Below, piece by piece: positions 13,723-26,614 of a stretch of DNA of 64,000 bases. Source of the DNA: Paragorgia papillata. Lineage: Eukaryota; Cnidaria; Anthozoa; Scleralcyonacea; Coralliidae. Made by a program: the position numbers and the translations under genes. Every line of letters starts with the position of its first letter. The first letter of the stretch is position 1. The notes under the pieces are model-generated. The model was not told the origin of the DNA, searched no databases, and worked only from the letters and a program-made list of their open reading frames with translations. Location of the stretch: positions 3,475,001 through 3,539,000 of the forward strand of contig JAWNZC010000421.1 of NCBI GenBank assembly GCA_035771165.1, written 5' to 3'.

Positions 13723-16439
13723 CTGAAAACAAGATAGAGAGCGTGTATTATTTGGTGTTTGCCAAAAGATGATGAGCTAGTATTGAAAAATAATCTTCTT
13801 ATCGATTGATTTCCTTTCCGACTTGCAACTCATTCATGTCAAAATCTGCCACAAAACGGAAGTAGTTGGTGTATTTTGATGTATTTTCTGGCAACATGTA
13901 TATTTAATAGCAACAAGGAAAAACCCTGATTATTTAGACGCACGCAATCTTACCAAATATAACATTCATTTAAACATGATGTTATTCGATATTAGCATAC
14001 TCCTACACATTTTTCAGTTGTTTTCAAATAACTTACAGGTTTTTGCAGTCCAACAGGCCAAATATAGTTTAACTTTGAAATGTCAATTCGCTAACGACCT
14101 CCAACTGAAAATTTTAATTAATACTGTTAGCTATCTCATTAAGCCTTTTATCAATGTTTCATTAGATTGCTCGGTTTTTCTTTTAAAGATTTTTGAAAAC
14201 ATGCAGCTGCGTTGATGGACTATTCATTTATAATAACTAATAGTTGCTTAAACGTTTCATGCACTGACTGGGTGAACGATTCTGCAATCTGCATGTGCCC
14301 AAAAATATGCGGTGTATGTCCCATAAACAGATTAACCCCAAAGCACTTGTAGTTGAAAATGTATTTCAGTTTGCTTTATTCTCAGAAGCAATATATGCCG
14401 GGGGAACGAAGTCTTATAGCCGTAAGACCATTAATGATGCCGGCTTATTTATCTTTTTATCAAATTGCATCAGTTCCGCTGTGAGATCATTGCAACATGA
14501 TGTGGATATTAATTAAAGAAAGAACAACACAACATCGTTGTTTATTCACAAATGCTCATTCTTATTTCAAACGAGTTGACAAAAAGAAAGTCTCGCGTTC
14601 TAAGTATACTCGGATGTTTTTGTCTAGATTGATGTTGCGTAGGTTGAATTATGTTAAAACGTCTGACATATTGCCAAATTAGAGACCAAAATCTGATGTT
14701 TCCACTCTTTGGTTCAAAAAGTCAATCTGCTGTCTATATAGAGTTAATGTTTTGTTGTTGACATGCGCGCTTTGTGCGCACATTTTTGTCAATTGATGGC
14801 AAACCTAATGATACATTATTCTAATTCAAGCAAAGCAAGTTAGCCAATAATTTCTTAGACCCTCGCTAACTGCCTCAAAACCACACATCTACACACCGAC
14901 TCATTTCACTCATTTATAAACGAAAAACAAAGACAATTGACACAGTGAAAAAAAGGCTGAAATCAAAGGAAGATTCTTGAGAATATTGGCTATAGTGTAT
15001 ATATATGTTGACTAAGGCTATATAGTTATACATTGCTGTAACTTAGCTAAAGCTACTGCAGTAATGTTCTACATTGCCCATACTACTCTCCATCTAGGCA
15101 ACTTGCTATAGCTTGGCTAAATATATACAGTTTATAGATGGACGCAGATATTCCGCTGTTGTCTATCTAGCGCGCGTGCCTGATAGGTTGTCTAAAGTAG
15201 TATACAACAATACGTATAGAACAAACGTTACCTGAAGTCAGTTTCAGAAATCCTTGGCTACCTTATAACAGTATCTTATGATCACATCAACTGTTCGTTC
15301 CACCTAAAATGCTTTTACAACTTAGTTTAGTCTGTGTCATGTTTCTTAAAAAGAATTTCTATAAATTAATTACAAAGGCATCTGCTCACACAAACCTCAC
15401 ATAATTAAAAGGCGCCAGTATGTCGTCGTCACTTGATTATGTATTAAACATGATCCGCGTGACCACGCTCAGGCTTAGCTGATTCTTTAAAATGTTACAA
15501 CCCTTTAAGAACTCGAGAGTTTGGCAGGACAGGGCAGGGTATGGCGTTTGACAAGACAATATCCGGCGTTTTCCTCTCTTATCTAATGCATTGGACCCGC
15601 CGCAGGCAATTTATAAGAAGTAAAATAAAGCAATCTTCACGAAGTATAAAGAGAAAAGACAAGCGTCGTGCATGTCTACATGTCTGTCCTGTCAGCAGAC
15701 GATATCAACACATGCATGTAAAAATCTCTCATCGAGCAACGAAAAAGAATGTAAGAAAGGAACGCACAAATAAAAGAGAAGAAATAAAATTGTGACAGTT
15801 ATATCCGGCTCCTGGGATAGGAAAATACTTCAAGTGCAAAACATACTATAAAAGGAATCGCCCCCGTTCCACATTTTCTAATTTCAAATTCATAATGACC
15901 TGAATTAATAGACATCAAAGAGATAGAGCAAAAGTAAATCTTATAAATAAACCAAATAAAAGTGTTTTGATAAATCTTTGCGCTTAAATAAAAGTCTTAA
16001 TTATACAAAATATTCAAATTATATGTCATTAAAACAACGTTTACTGCAGAGAATTTCGCGCAAGCTTCTGCGCTGTGCTAGATTGACTAAAATGTCAACT
16101 CATTTGCTATGAGTTTACAATTGCTTCATTAGCAGTGTGTGGCTACCATGCAGTGGAAAAGTTAATAGGAAGTTCATTCCATGCAATCTTGCAAGTACTC
16201 AAGAAATAGACAGAGATTAGCTTCCACTCATTCATTGAAGTAAAAAAAACCAGATGCCAATATCATAAAAAAGGTTTCAGACGTTTAAATTATGTAATAT
16301 TTAAAACATATTACGCCTTATACTCTGCATGTCTTTTTAAAAACAAACATGCTATAATTACTCCAGTAACAAGTCCAACAAAATATTAATAATATATACA
16401 TTATCAGTATTTCTTTGCCCGTAGAAAAGATGAATCAAA
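13723..16439. other. intergenic, nothing recognised
   Basis: Several short frames (13976-14215, 14295-14682, 15541-15795) lack splice context and family similarity. The sequence is AT-rich. No transposon ends were resolved. Confidence 0.4.
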
Positions 16440-16684
16440 TATATATATATATATATATATATAGTGAAATAAAAGTAGCGTGCTGCGTAGGCAGTGTAGA
16501 AACAACAATCGAAATATAGTAAGCTTAGATATACTGCCGAAACAGAGAACGTAGGAATCTAACGTTTCGAGCGAAGGCCCTTCGTCAGAGAGAAGGCCCC
16601 TCTCTGACGAAGGGCCTTCGCTCGAAACGTTAGATTCCTACGTTCTCTGTTTCGGCAGTATATCTAACCTTACTATATTTCGAT

Positions 16685-16740
<56 letters not shown>
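16440..16740. repeat. near-perfect palindrome flanked by (TA)n tracts
   Basis: Bases 16507-16592 and 16600-16685 are inverted copies of each other (86 bases, one mismatch) around a 7-base centre. (TA)n tracts lie at about 16437-16462 and 16686-16738. Each arm contains CTGACGAAGGGCCTTCGCTC followed by GAAAC. The structure is a fold-back element with no coding capacity and no readable target duplication, because the flanks are simple repeats. Confidence 0.9.
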
Positions 16741-16743
<3 letters not shown>

Positions 16744-18139
16744 TATTTAAAAAATATTTTGCGCGAGGTTTACATGCATTTAAAAGCAAACTGCAAAGAT
16801 CAGATTTTTAACTTCTTATTTACATTTTATTTTTTAAAGGGCAAAGTACAGTTTTTTTTTTGTTTCTTGTTTTTTTTTATTGATTCGCCCATATTTTACA
16901 AACAAAAAGAAATAAAGTAAATTAAGTGTTCTGTAGTTTTTGGGCTAGAGGTCTATTCTATTTGAAACCTATAATAGAGGTCTATTTGAAACAGTGACCT
17001 ATCGACCAACCTGAGTTACTCAAAAGTTATGAGAAAAAAGATTGCTTGTGCCTTGTATATAAAGATTAAATATACTAATCGTATAAAACCGAACAAAAGC
17101 CTTTTTCTGACCAAAATTTTGCGGTAAGAATCGGTTGAAAACTCAAGCACAACATTTGAATTTACAGCATGATACATACAAGTTATTAATTTTTGAAACG
17201 TCAATTATTACGTCTTTAAAACAACTGTTATATAATATATTTTTTTATAAAATTGCTAAAATTGCTTTTCCATTTATGTAATAGCTATGCATGACAATCG
17301 TGTAGGTTATGCTGATTTGAAATAGATGATAAGATAAACTATATAGTGATTCATATTTCGTGTGAATTTTATATTTTGTACTGTTCAATTGTCAATTAAG
17401 AATGGTTTGAATATTTAACATGAAATATTGTTCAGTAGGACACAACAAGCTTGTTATCTCCAATATTTCAACTAACTGCAGTATTGGACTGATAAAATAT
17501 TTTTAGAATTTGCCTGAAAAATTCATGCAGTCATACATGTTATTCTGTCATCTTGGCTACCAGCTATAAGCCATCTTGATTAGCTATTTTCCAAAGGTCT
17601 TTTACACCTTCATAGTAATAGAATATATCCTTCTTGTTCTCAGAAAATACAAGAAAATATATATTTAAGGGCACCTATAGAGAATACCAATGTTAATCCA
17701 TAAAAAGCCGTCAAAACTAAGAGTCTAAAACTCTGACTTGACTTGACTTGCACTGACAGGAACTGGAAATCATGACAAGAGGAACGTCAGTCAACTTTTC
17801 TCCCGCTCGTTCCCAAATCCCGCGTTCCCGATCACTCACACTAAGCGGACGAGTATGGGCCCTGGTAACGAGAATCCTTCGCACGCGACAAAACTTGTCC
17901 TTTCCTGGTGCATAAGTGATGCTGATTAATATTATCCAAAAATACTCCTGGTCTTAAAATAGTTTAGAAGAAATCCCAGAGCACTCAGTCCATGTACAGT
18001 AAATAAACATGTGAGTGGAACTCTCAAGTGTTTATGAATCTGGCATACATGATAAGAACAGCTTTTTCAACGTAATACCGACAATTGCGGCACAGAAAAC
18101 ACGCTTTGTGCAATGTTTAGCGAAATTTCTCACGCATTA
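16741..18139. other. intergenic, nothing recognised
   Basis: Poly-T tracts lie near 16850-16880. At 17730-17750 there is a short TGACT repeat. No gene is supported. Confidence 0.4.
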
Positions 18140-18345
18140 TTCGTACCATTGTACTACTGCAGCATGTTACACACTGCAATTAGCTTGAAATAGTTCGCGC
18201 AACTTGTCTCGCGCGATTTTGACACACTGCAATGGTTCGCCGTTCGCACAACTTGTCTCAAAATGATCTTGATCATTACACAGTATGTTACACACTTGAC
18301 ACTGCAAGGATTCATGCAACTAGTTGTCTCGCAAAAGTATAATGA
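18140..18345. repeat. degenerate repeat with recurring CAACTTGTCTC words
   Basis: TTCGCGCAACTTGTCTC (about 18193), TTCGCACAACTTGTCTC (about 18243) and a degenerate third copy (about 18311) alternate with GTTACACACTGCAA-like words. The segment therefore looks like about three degenerate tandem units. The origin is unknown. Confidence 0.5.
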
Positions 18346-18854
18346 CATTCTCCAAATAAATCTGATCTTTTACAAGTTACAAGTGTTAATATCAAGATTA
18401 AGCCATACCGTATTTTAATTCTGTTACTTTTTTGCTTAAATGTCTCCATCGTTTCTCATCCAAAAGGTCAGGTCATTTTACTCCGAGTAAACTAGGTCGT
18501 ATAGCATTCATTTTCTGGTAGATATGATTGAACAACAAAGCTTTAAATTTGCTTTTCACGTTGACTCATTACTCCATTCAGTCTGGCACTTGCAGTCGGT
18601 CAAGAATTATTGCGTTTCAGCTGGTTTCAGGGATTATTTCCAAAGATTAATTACCAATTTTTAATAAGCACTATTTGTTTTTAATTTCTGAAATCCTCAA
18701 CATAACTTTGATATATTTTCCAGGTGTAAAAACACAACAGATTCCTTGCGTTTCTTGTTGGTGTTGTGAAACTATTTACATAACCTTTCAAGAAAGTACA
18801 ATTTTCATCTCTTCATGACCGTTTCTGGTTGCTACAGATCGAGCCACTTAAGCG
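18346..18854. other. intergenic, nothing recognised
   Basis: AT-rich sequence without coding features or repeat ends that I can define. Confidence 0.4.
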
Positions 18855-19165
18855 GGATAATTACCCCGGGGCTCGGGGCAAATAGGGGCCCGTAACATTT
18901 TATAACATTTTAGTCCAAGAAATTTATTATTAAATTTAGCGTCAAAACAGTTAAACTACAGAAACTCATCTGTTTTTGTCCTTTTAATATGTTTATAAAG
19001 GCGGTATGAGTATGACCATTGTAAATATTTTAGCTTGACTGACGCTTCTGATGTAAGAATACTCTTAGAATACTCGATATGATGGTATTAAAACATTGAT
19101 TTCGGTGGGGGGCCCGGCTCTAACGTTTGACCCAGGGCCCATCTCGGCTTTCGACGGCCCTGGCA
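18855..19165. mobile_element. possible remnant of a GGGCCC-rich DNA transposon
   Basis: CCCCGGGGCTCGGGGCAAAT and AGGGGCCCG at the left, and GGGGGGCCCGGCTC with CAGGGCCCATCTCGG at the right, are GC islands in AT-rich sequence. The right edge, read on the minus strand as GCCAGGGCCGTCGAAAGCC, resembles ends of some hAT-derived repeats. No target duplication was found, so the limits are approximate. Confidence 0.3.
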
Positions 19166-20489
19166 CAAGTTGCGTTGTATAATGCAATATATGCTATCGA
19201 AACACTCAAGGGCTTTGCTCAAACTCGGCCGTAGTTTACCACTTTTCACTTAGTTTGCTCTGTCCTATCTAAAACACTGCCTACGCAACACTCTTAATAT
19301 TATCTTCTTTTAAAAGAAGGGAGTGCCCCAAACTATAATATACTTACTATAATAAAGTAATAAAATTAAGCTAATAGTCAAATGAGTAAATAAAATTTAA
19401 GACTGCAACTCAAATGGGAGAAGATAACTTGATTAATCCTTTACTGTCACAGGCGCACTTCATTCAAATATCGTTGCTAGTCAAAAGATATTACTAAAAT
19501 CTATCTTAAATATCCTTCAACCACCAATATACAATTACCAAACATGCCAGTCAAATAGTTCAGTATCACGTTAATAGCTTGGTCTCTTCTATAAATAATT
19601 TTTTCACACATATTTCCCCCTTTCTACAAGTAAACATGATTATCAACGCAAATTTATGTCAGCGATCTGGTGAGCTTACTATATAATCTTCAAGAGGCTT
19701 CGGCGCGTCAAAAAGCCGCCACGAAATCTTGTAAAGGAAAAACAACAACATAAGATTCACTTACTATATACAACGCAAGGCCCAACTCCAAATGAAACAC
19801 TCTCTTCTTTCCTCCTGTTTGATAGGTGCAATATTTCTATTATCCTTTGCCTGACTTTGTTCTTTTCTCGGTCCGGTAATTAGTTGAAACAGAATCCTCA
19901 ATTCCTTGAGAGTGTTATAGACGTAAGAAAGAACATATCATGTAACCGATTCATTATAGTGTCATGTCAGTCATAGCAGATAATAATTTGAACCAATTAT
20001 ATTATGAGTGGGAGTATAGGATATATACATGCATTATGCAAAAAAAAAGAGATTAAAAACAAGAATCTCTGTTTTATAGTTCACTTAAAACGACATTCGC
20101 CAATAAAAATTCCAATACGTTCTGTTTCTGCGGTAAAAAACATTTTTTGGCTACACACACATATAGTGTTTCGTGCAGATAATGTAATAATGTTCCATAT
20201 ACATTTAAATACAACACAGTGCATAATAATAGTAAATTGATTCACTAACTTGGTTAACTTCAGTTATGTCAATGTGAAATGATTTAGTTTAAACACTATA
20301 GTTCTCCAGTTATAACAACTCCCACATTTTCGCTGAGTTTATTCTGGTATCGTGTTCCTGTTTATGACATATTGCTGGCTACAGTCTTTGGCACGCGTAG
20401 AGTCTTAAGTTCTTCAACATGGAACTAAACATTTTATTGTGTAAACACACAGCACGTGTGTGCTTCTCAAATTTTAATAACCCACCTAT
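19166..20489. other. intergenic, nothing recognised
   Basis: No exon, RNA gene or repeat boundary could be supported. Confidence 0.4.
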
Positions 20490-20650
20490 TTGCCTCAAGA
20501 TAGGAACGCGCGCAACCAGGATTTTTGAAAGGGGGGTCGTTTTACCACATGGGGCATGCCACCCCCCCCCGAAAATGTTTGAACTTTGGGTCTCTAAAAC
20601 GGCATTCTGCATTCTGAGGAAACTTTTGAGCAAAATATACAGGTCTTAAA
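20490..20650. repeat. dispersed-repeat-like segment with poly-G/poly-C runs
   Basis: GCAACCAGGATTTTTGAAAG followed by GGGGGG, and the C run at about 20564-20571, form a small imperfect inverted structure. It resembles fragments of dispersed repeats known from memory in marine invertebrate genomes. The frames across it on both strands are shadows. Confidence 0.3.
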
Positions 20651-21276
20651 TCACATGTTTTAACCGTGCATCCCACTATTTTTAATAAATATCTCGGTGA
20701 TTTCGGTCCAAATGAGATTAGACTTTTATTTTGCATTTCATTTTAATATTGTTTGAGGAAAAGTTTTGATAATTTGTAAGTGTCAATTAGCCAAAAATCC
20801 AAAATAACGTATTCATCGTGGGCACAGTTTTCTTTCAGGTTTTAATTGTGCTCATGTTAGAGCAATAGAGTGTTGACTTGGTATTGTCTTGGTTCGAAGT
20901 ATTATACATTCTCAATATTCAATGGCGACCACCGTACTCTACCTAATTAAACATAACACAGTAACACACCAGAGTGACCAGACCTCAAAATGGCGATCAG
21001 TATATCGCCAGGACTCACGACATTTGCATAAAACATAAGGAGAAAACAACATCATGACAAACTCTTTTGCAAATTTTATAAATTTGGAACTTCATATTGA
21101 TTCTAATCGCACATGCGTATATACTGTCCAGAATCTCAAATATATTTTTCGAAAAATAATAATTTTACTTCTCGTAGGACACAGTGACACACCTTAAAAT
21201 CATTATCCTATAGCAGACTGGCGCGGTGTAAGATTTTGCAGCATCAAAGAGTCAAGCGTGCTTACTACTTTTAATA

Positions 21277-21278
<2 letters not shown>
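20651..21278. other. intergenic, nothing recognised
   Basis: No feature supported. A weak tRNA-like segment (GTTAGAGCAATAGAG ... TTGGTTCGAAG) at about 20855-20900 may be SINE debris. Confidence 0.35.

Positions 21279-21312
<34 letters not shown>
21279..21312. repeat. (TA)n microsatellite
   Basis: Uninterrupted TA dinucleotide run of about 34 bases. Confidence 0.95.
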
Positions 21313-21315
<3 letters not shown>

Positions 21316-21399
21316 AATATTTTATACTGATGGAAGAATGTATTATTATTGTTATATGAACGGCCTGGCTAGACTTAAATATTTTCGAAACTTAAATAG

Positions 21400-21565
21400 T
21401 GGGCAAACTCGGATGGAGTGGCTGATTGGGCAAACTAGGATAGAGTGGGCAAACTAGGATGGAGTGGGCAAACTTGGGTGGAGTGGGCAAACTCAGATAG
21501 AGTGGGCAAGCCCAAGTGGGCAAACTTGGATCGAGTGGGCAAAGGGGGGGGGGGGGGGGGGTGCG
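21400..21565 (+). repeat. GTGGGCAAACT minisatellite ending in a poly-G run
   Basis: Units of about 21-22 bases of the form GAGTGGGCAAACTTGGATG recur about seven times, with truncated copies. A run of about 19 G follows. The frame through it has no protein character. Confidence 0.85.
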
Positions 21566-24500
21566 TTGGCCACAAAGTGCACAGAGGCTGAATTAAGGTT
21601 GTTATTGCATTTGAGGCAGTACTTCACTTGCGATAGTAACTTCTAGTATTATGTCATATTATACAGTCTGGGTGGCGCGTAGAAAAATGAGATTGCTGTA
21701 CTTAATTTAAAGTATATTTTAGTTCTTCAAGTATAACAGTTTATACATATACGTGTACAATTGGCAAGCAACGTGCTCCAGATATTTCCTTCCCCTCACC
21801 CAATCTGAGATATATCCAATTTTGCTTTCATAATAGTTTATTTACATTAACCATAAACCTTGTTTTCATATGGTCGATGTCATTTTCCATTGAACTGTCA
21901 GAAATTCCTGCTATATTACGGTTAGTTATAGTTGGGTTGTATATTAAAATGTTCATTTATGAAATCATCACGGCAACATCGACTATTGTTGATTTTAGGT
22001 TTAATAAGAACTTGAAAGTATCTGTCTTCAAGGCTAAATACAGATTGAAAGAAACATAAGCTGATGTGTTTGTTATTTTTAATAAAAAAACGAACGTTGG
22101 GTTATATTAGCTGACGATATATGTCTAGTTGTACACAAACAAGACACTATATTAGTCTGGCTAGTTGAGAACAATTACACCCTAATGTATAAAGGATCAA
22201 ATATCGAAAAGTCTTGTCCAGTGAAAATTATATTTAATTCAGATTCACAAAATTGTATTATACAAGTACGAGAGATGTGTAATATAACAGTCTCAATTTT
22301 ATAACTGTGACCAGATAAGCTGCATAGCGAATGTTTTCTGCATCCGATGTACAAATAAAGGGTCGGACTGCTACACATGCAGTCTCGGAGACGACAAGGA
22401 TAATTACCAGACAATAAAACAACTATTTATTCGCATTATCTTCTTAGATCATCAAAACAAACACTCAGTAACTCGTTAAAAAAATATTATTTTACGACAC
22501 TTCATTAAAAAGAAAATCATTAACTACTGATAATTCTCCCAAAACAACTAAAGAAATTCATTCAAAAACGCACTTTCTTTTTGTTATAAATAATATAATA
22601 AAGAGTGTAAACTGAGAAGTATATTAATATAAATAGCATCATGCCACAATTTGTTCAACGTATTAGTCTTGTGGCTTCAAGACTAGACTAGCCGTGGGTT
22701 CATATCCCAAGCAGCCGTGCGGTCACGCAGCGGAATGGTTCGCCCACTCGTCCATTACCGGCCGTACGATCAGAATGCCGCAGAATAAGATGAATAGATG
22801 TTGAAATAATTCTCCAACGCAAAATATCTCAGAAGATTATTCCAAAATTGTCGTATGTATCGTAGAACGGACGCAAATTAACATTTCTATAACGAGAGTA
22901 TCACATTGCATTTTGAGTGAAGGTTTCTGGTTTGCTTCCCGCTGTGTTAAGCAGCTCAATTAATAATTTTGTTTACCTTCGTACTTTGCGATTCTTACAA
23001 ACGATTATCTCTCTAGGCCTGCCGAGATTTGATAATTAATCCTTGACAAAACAACGGTGTTTGATTTAAATGATGTTTAAGGCCACCCATGCCCTGTAGT
23101 TTTTATGCACTAAAAGCTTGACAAAAGTGGCGGGGGAAACGTGGTGTAATATAATATATAGCGCATGGAGGAATTGTCTCTCATCCGGCCAGCCATTTCC
23201 AGATGATGCTGTTGATGCACTTCGTAAATTACTTACTTGCTATTTGGCACAATCTTTATTTTATACGTAGTTCTGCGTTTCCTACATTTAGTAGTGTGAG
23301 AGAAATAGCGCGCAAGGAATTCAGTCATGGTAAACCCCATCCGGCCAGCCATAATAGATGCAACTTCTTATTTTACTATGGCTAATGCCACTTAATTTTG
23401 CGCATTCAAGATACTACGATAGATCGTTTATTAGAAATTACCTCTGTTACAGTTATTACACTGAATTGAAGAAGATTTACAAAGGAAACATGCTTGTCAT
23501 TTTGATGAATCTAATTGAGGCACGAGAGTCAAAAAGACGTTTTGCGATATTTGTGAGCGAATCGTAAGCAGGGAATGTTCCGTGTAGAAATAATTACTGA
23601 TACGTTAGCGTGACAATAAAAACAAAACAGTACGGTATCGCTGCAGGCTTGAGCAAGTATGTGAATACACTTTAAACAATTGCAGTTATGTCGTAAAGCT
23701 TCAAGAAGATTTGTCTGAGAATGGTGTGTGTACATATATGGTACATGATATGGTATGTTGCGCTGACAGCAGGGACCAGTATCTTAACTTAGAGTAACAA
23801 GAATTTGCAGTAACTGAGTCGTTACCAAGGGTAAAAACAAGGCCATGCAGCTAATGTGGACTTGTAGATAACTAGGAGAAAGTAGTGCAAACACCCGCCT
23901 CACCGTCATAGTACAGGCTTATCAGTCGCCGGTAAATTAAAGAAGGCTCATGTTGGTTTTCATGCACTGCGCGTTTTTCACAGCTGTACGATCAATGCAC
24001 CTTTAACAAAGACTGCCAGAAATATCCATAAAGCGTACTAAGCTGTTGGTAGGTGTTAAAGTACTTTAAAGCATACTTGGTTCCTATTTTTTTTACCTTC
24101 GTTAATGTTATTAAGAATATATCTGTCAAGCAGCCTAGTTTATCTGGATTAAATGCAGCTGGTGAAACCATGCAATCTCTAGGAAACGTGTGGCGTCGTT
24201 TACTAAAACTGCGCACGTTTTAATCAAACCTATATACAAGCGCGATATAATTCCAGTCAGATCAAGCAAATCTAATGAATCACTGAAAAGGCTACGAATT
24301 CAATTTAGCAATAACCGCTTTTTATAACAGTGTTAGAGATGAGAAAATACCGTATATATATAAACTAGTCTAGATATAAAATAACTCACTATCTTGGTTG
24401 ATTCTTAACAGAACAATATACCAGAAAACTAACCTGTTTTAAGAACACTTTCAGTTTAGACTATTTCAGCTCTTTTTTCTTTCGTGACTTTCCTCTTATT

Positions 24501-25249
24501 CAGCGTGTAGATGCGATGATAACCAAGCTGCACATGCATCAGTCATGCGATTGATGACATTTGATCAGACTCACTAAACGAGCAATATGATATCTTTGTC
24601 AGCATTATTTTCCTTAGTTGGATTTGGCATGGATGCCCTTGTTGTAAAGGTGTGATAATCCACGACTTTAAAAACACTACACATGTCACAAAAAAATCAG
24701 AAATTCCGCAAAATGGAAAAAAGACCTCTTAAGATATTATCTTAAAGCCTTAAAAATAGCCCGTGGAGGGTAGCGTGATGGTTTCAGAAGGGCGTTATAC
24801 TTGATAAGTGATTCTCAAAAACAGTTATCGGTCATTTTTTATTCCGTCACTCTACACGTCTTTTTGCAGTTCAGATCTAGAATATGCATAATATCACAGG
24901 GGGTAAATCGTAGGGGTAAATGCGATTAAAAATTCACACATAGGTCGCCAAAAATTATACTTCAAATGTGGTTAGATTGGGTAGATTATAAATCACAGTA
25001 TTATCATTTCCTAAGGACATAGTCTAAGGAAATTAAACATTTTTCTGTTTCTAAAGCCAGCCGCAGAGCCACAGCTGCGGCAATAATGGAGATTTCAATC
25101 AGTACTTTCAATAAAACTAGAACATCAATTGGAAAGTGTTTACGTTCACATATATTTCCCACGAAACAAAAGGTTTAATTTTATCACAAGCAGAATGTAC
25201 TCTAATAAGGTCATTAACGTGAAGTTTATTGATGAAAGTTTCATCTTGA
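21566..25249. other. intergenic, no gene supported
   Basis: A tRNA-like B box (GTGGGTTCATATCCC) at about 22694 suggests a decayed SINE. The 14-base word CATCCGGCCAGCCA occurs twice, at about 23182 and 23340. Short frames throughout lack splice context. Nothing else was seen. Confidence 0.4.
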
Positions 25250-25385
25250 GACCAAACCGCGAGACCAAACGGCGAGACCAATCGCCATAAGGCAATGCCA
25301 AGGCCATCTGGTGAGAATAGAACCCTGAGTGCAGTGCTCTAACCACTGAGGCTGCTGTTCCTCAGGTCTTAGACTCTTAGTGAAC
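25250..25385 (-). mobile_element. tRNA-derived SINE fragment
   Basis: On the minus strand the segment reads CAGCCTCAGTGGTTAGAGCA, a tRNA A box, followed about 10 bases later by CAGGGTTCTATTCTCACC, a B box. These are RNA polymerase III promoter elements as in a tRNA-derived SINE head. The tail carries GGTCTCGCGGTTTGGTCTC. No target duplication was resolved. Confidence 0.6.
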
Positions 25386-26237
25386 AAGTCCAAACGGGTT
25401 TTCCTATCGCTTAAAATAGCCCAAATAAGGTCATTGAAATGCGACAATGTTTAGTAATTACACGTCGCGTTGCAAAAAGCTGGGCTCAGTAAAAATCCAT
25501 TAAAAGTAAAACTCTAGCAGGTAATTATTTCCTGTGAGTAATATTCTTAATTAAACATGATCTGATTAAGAATTTTCTTCCCTCGGAAATATCTCAACTG
25601 ACCAGTGTTTCATTCTCAGTTTCAAAAAATAATTGCTTTTCAACTTGTATTTTAGACTTGTTCTAACGCAATAACCCAGTTTTCAGTTTCAAATGCGACA
25701 TTCTTGATAGAAATTTAACTAATGAGGCATGTTCCAGTTTCTAGTTTTCAAAATGTCACAACGCAACACGAGAAGCAAACACTTTCAATTTTAAATGTAC
25801 TTCAAAAACTCATTAATAAATGTACGGGTTTGATTTCCGGTCCATTCGCAAAACGACGCAAGCTGATTGGTTCCCGGAGAGGTCGGGATTTTACGATATT
25901 GACCGACCAAACGCGTTTTTGCTCGGCCCTGTAAGTTTTGACGAGAAAAATGTCTGAATTGATTTGAATACAAAAAAAAGAGTACTGGGTTTCTTTATCC
26001 AAATATTCCGAACTATAAAATGTGTTGGAACATTACTGGTTTTCTTTGAAGCTGTTTATCTAAAAACACGACAAATAAAAGCCGAACTGGTGTAAACAAG
26101 AAGGTCAAGAAGCGACACGAAAAAGTTAACAGGTAAGGTAAACAGCATACTCCGAAGACGAAAACAACTGGCACTCGAAACTTAAACGGCGAAAACCTCA
26201 TCTATATATGCATGGCTGCGTGGCCACTGACTGTCAC
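25386..26237. other. intergenic, nothing recognised
   Basis: Short overlapping frames on both strands but no splice-supported exon. Confidence 0.4.
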
Positions 26238-26521
26238 CACAGAATAGAAATACAACCAGAAGTCCAACTCGAGTGACAACTGTTGTCCACATTTCTTCAA
26301 TGCGCAGACGCGATATTTTACGCCATCCTACGCCATCCTACGCGATGTCCTACGCCATCCTACGCAATCCTGGCAAGTTCCCCCAGGTCCAAACTGCCGG
26401 GGGAACTTGCCAGGATTGCGTAGGATGGCGAGGAATCAAGATGCGCGAGGCGACATGCGCGAGGACATAAACTTCAAAAGGTTCCGACGCGAGTTGGACT
26501 TCTTGTTATTTCTATTCTGTG
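26238..26521. mobile_element. MITE with CACAGAATA ends and 7-bp target duplication
   Basis: The ends read CACAGAATAGAAAT on both strands, with imperfect inverted similarity continuing through AGAAGTCCAACTCG. The target duplication is CTGTCAC (26231-26237 and 26522-26528). The interior holds a hairpin with ATCCTGGCAAGTTCCCCC and its complement, plus a short CGCCATCCTA repeat. A second member of the family lies at 58970-59244. It ends about 93 bases past the stop codon of the gene at 26615-27870, so it may contribute to that 3' UTR. Confidence 0.9.
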
Positions 26522-26614
26522 CTGTCACTGAGCAGAATTAGGTCACGCGAAAAACCGGAATTGAATAAACAGCACTGATTATTGACTTAAAATAAGATGA
26601 AAGAATCCTCGCCA

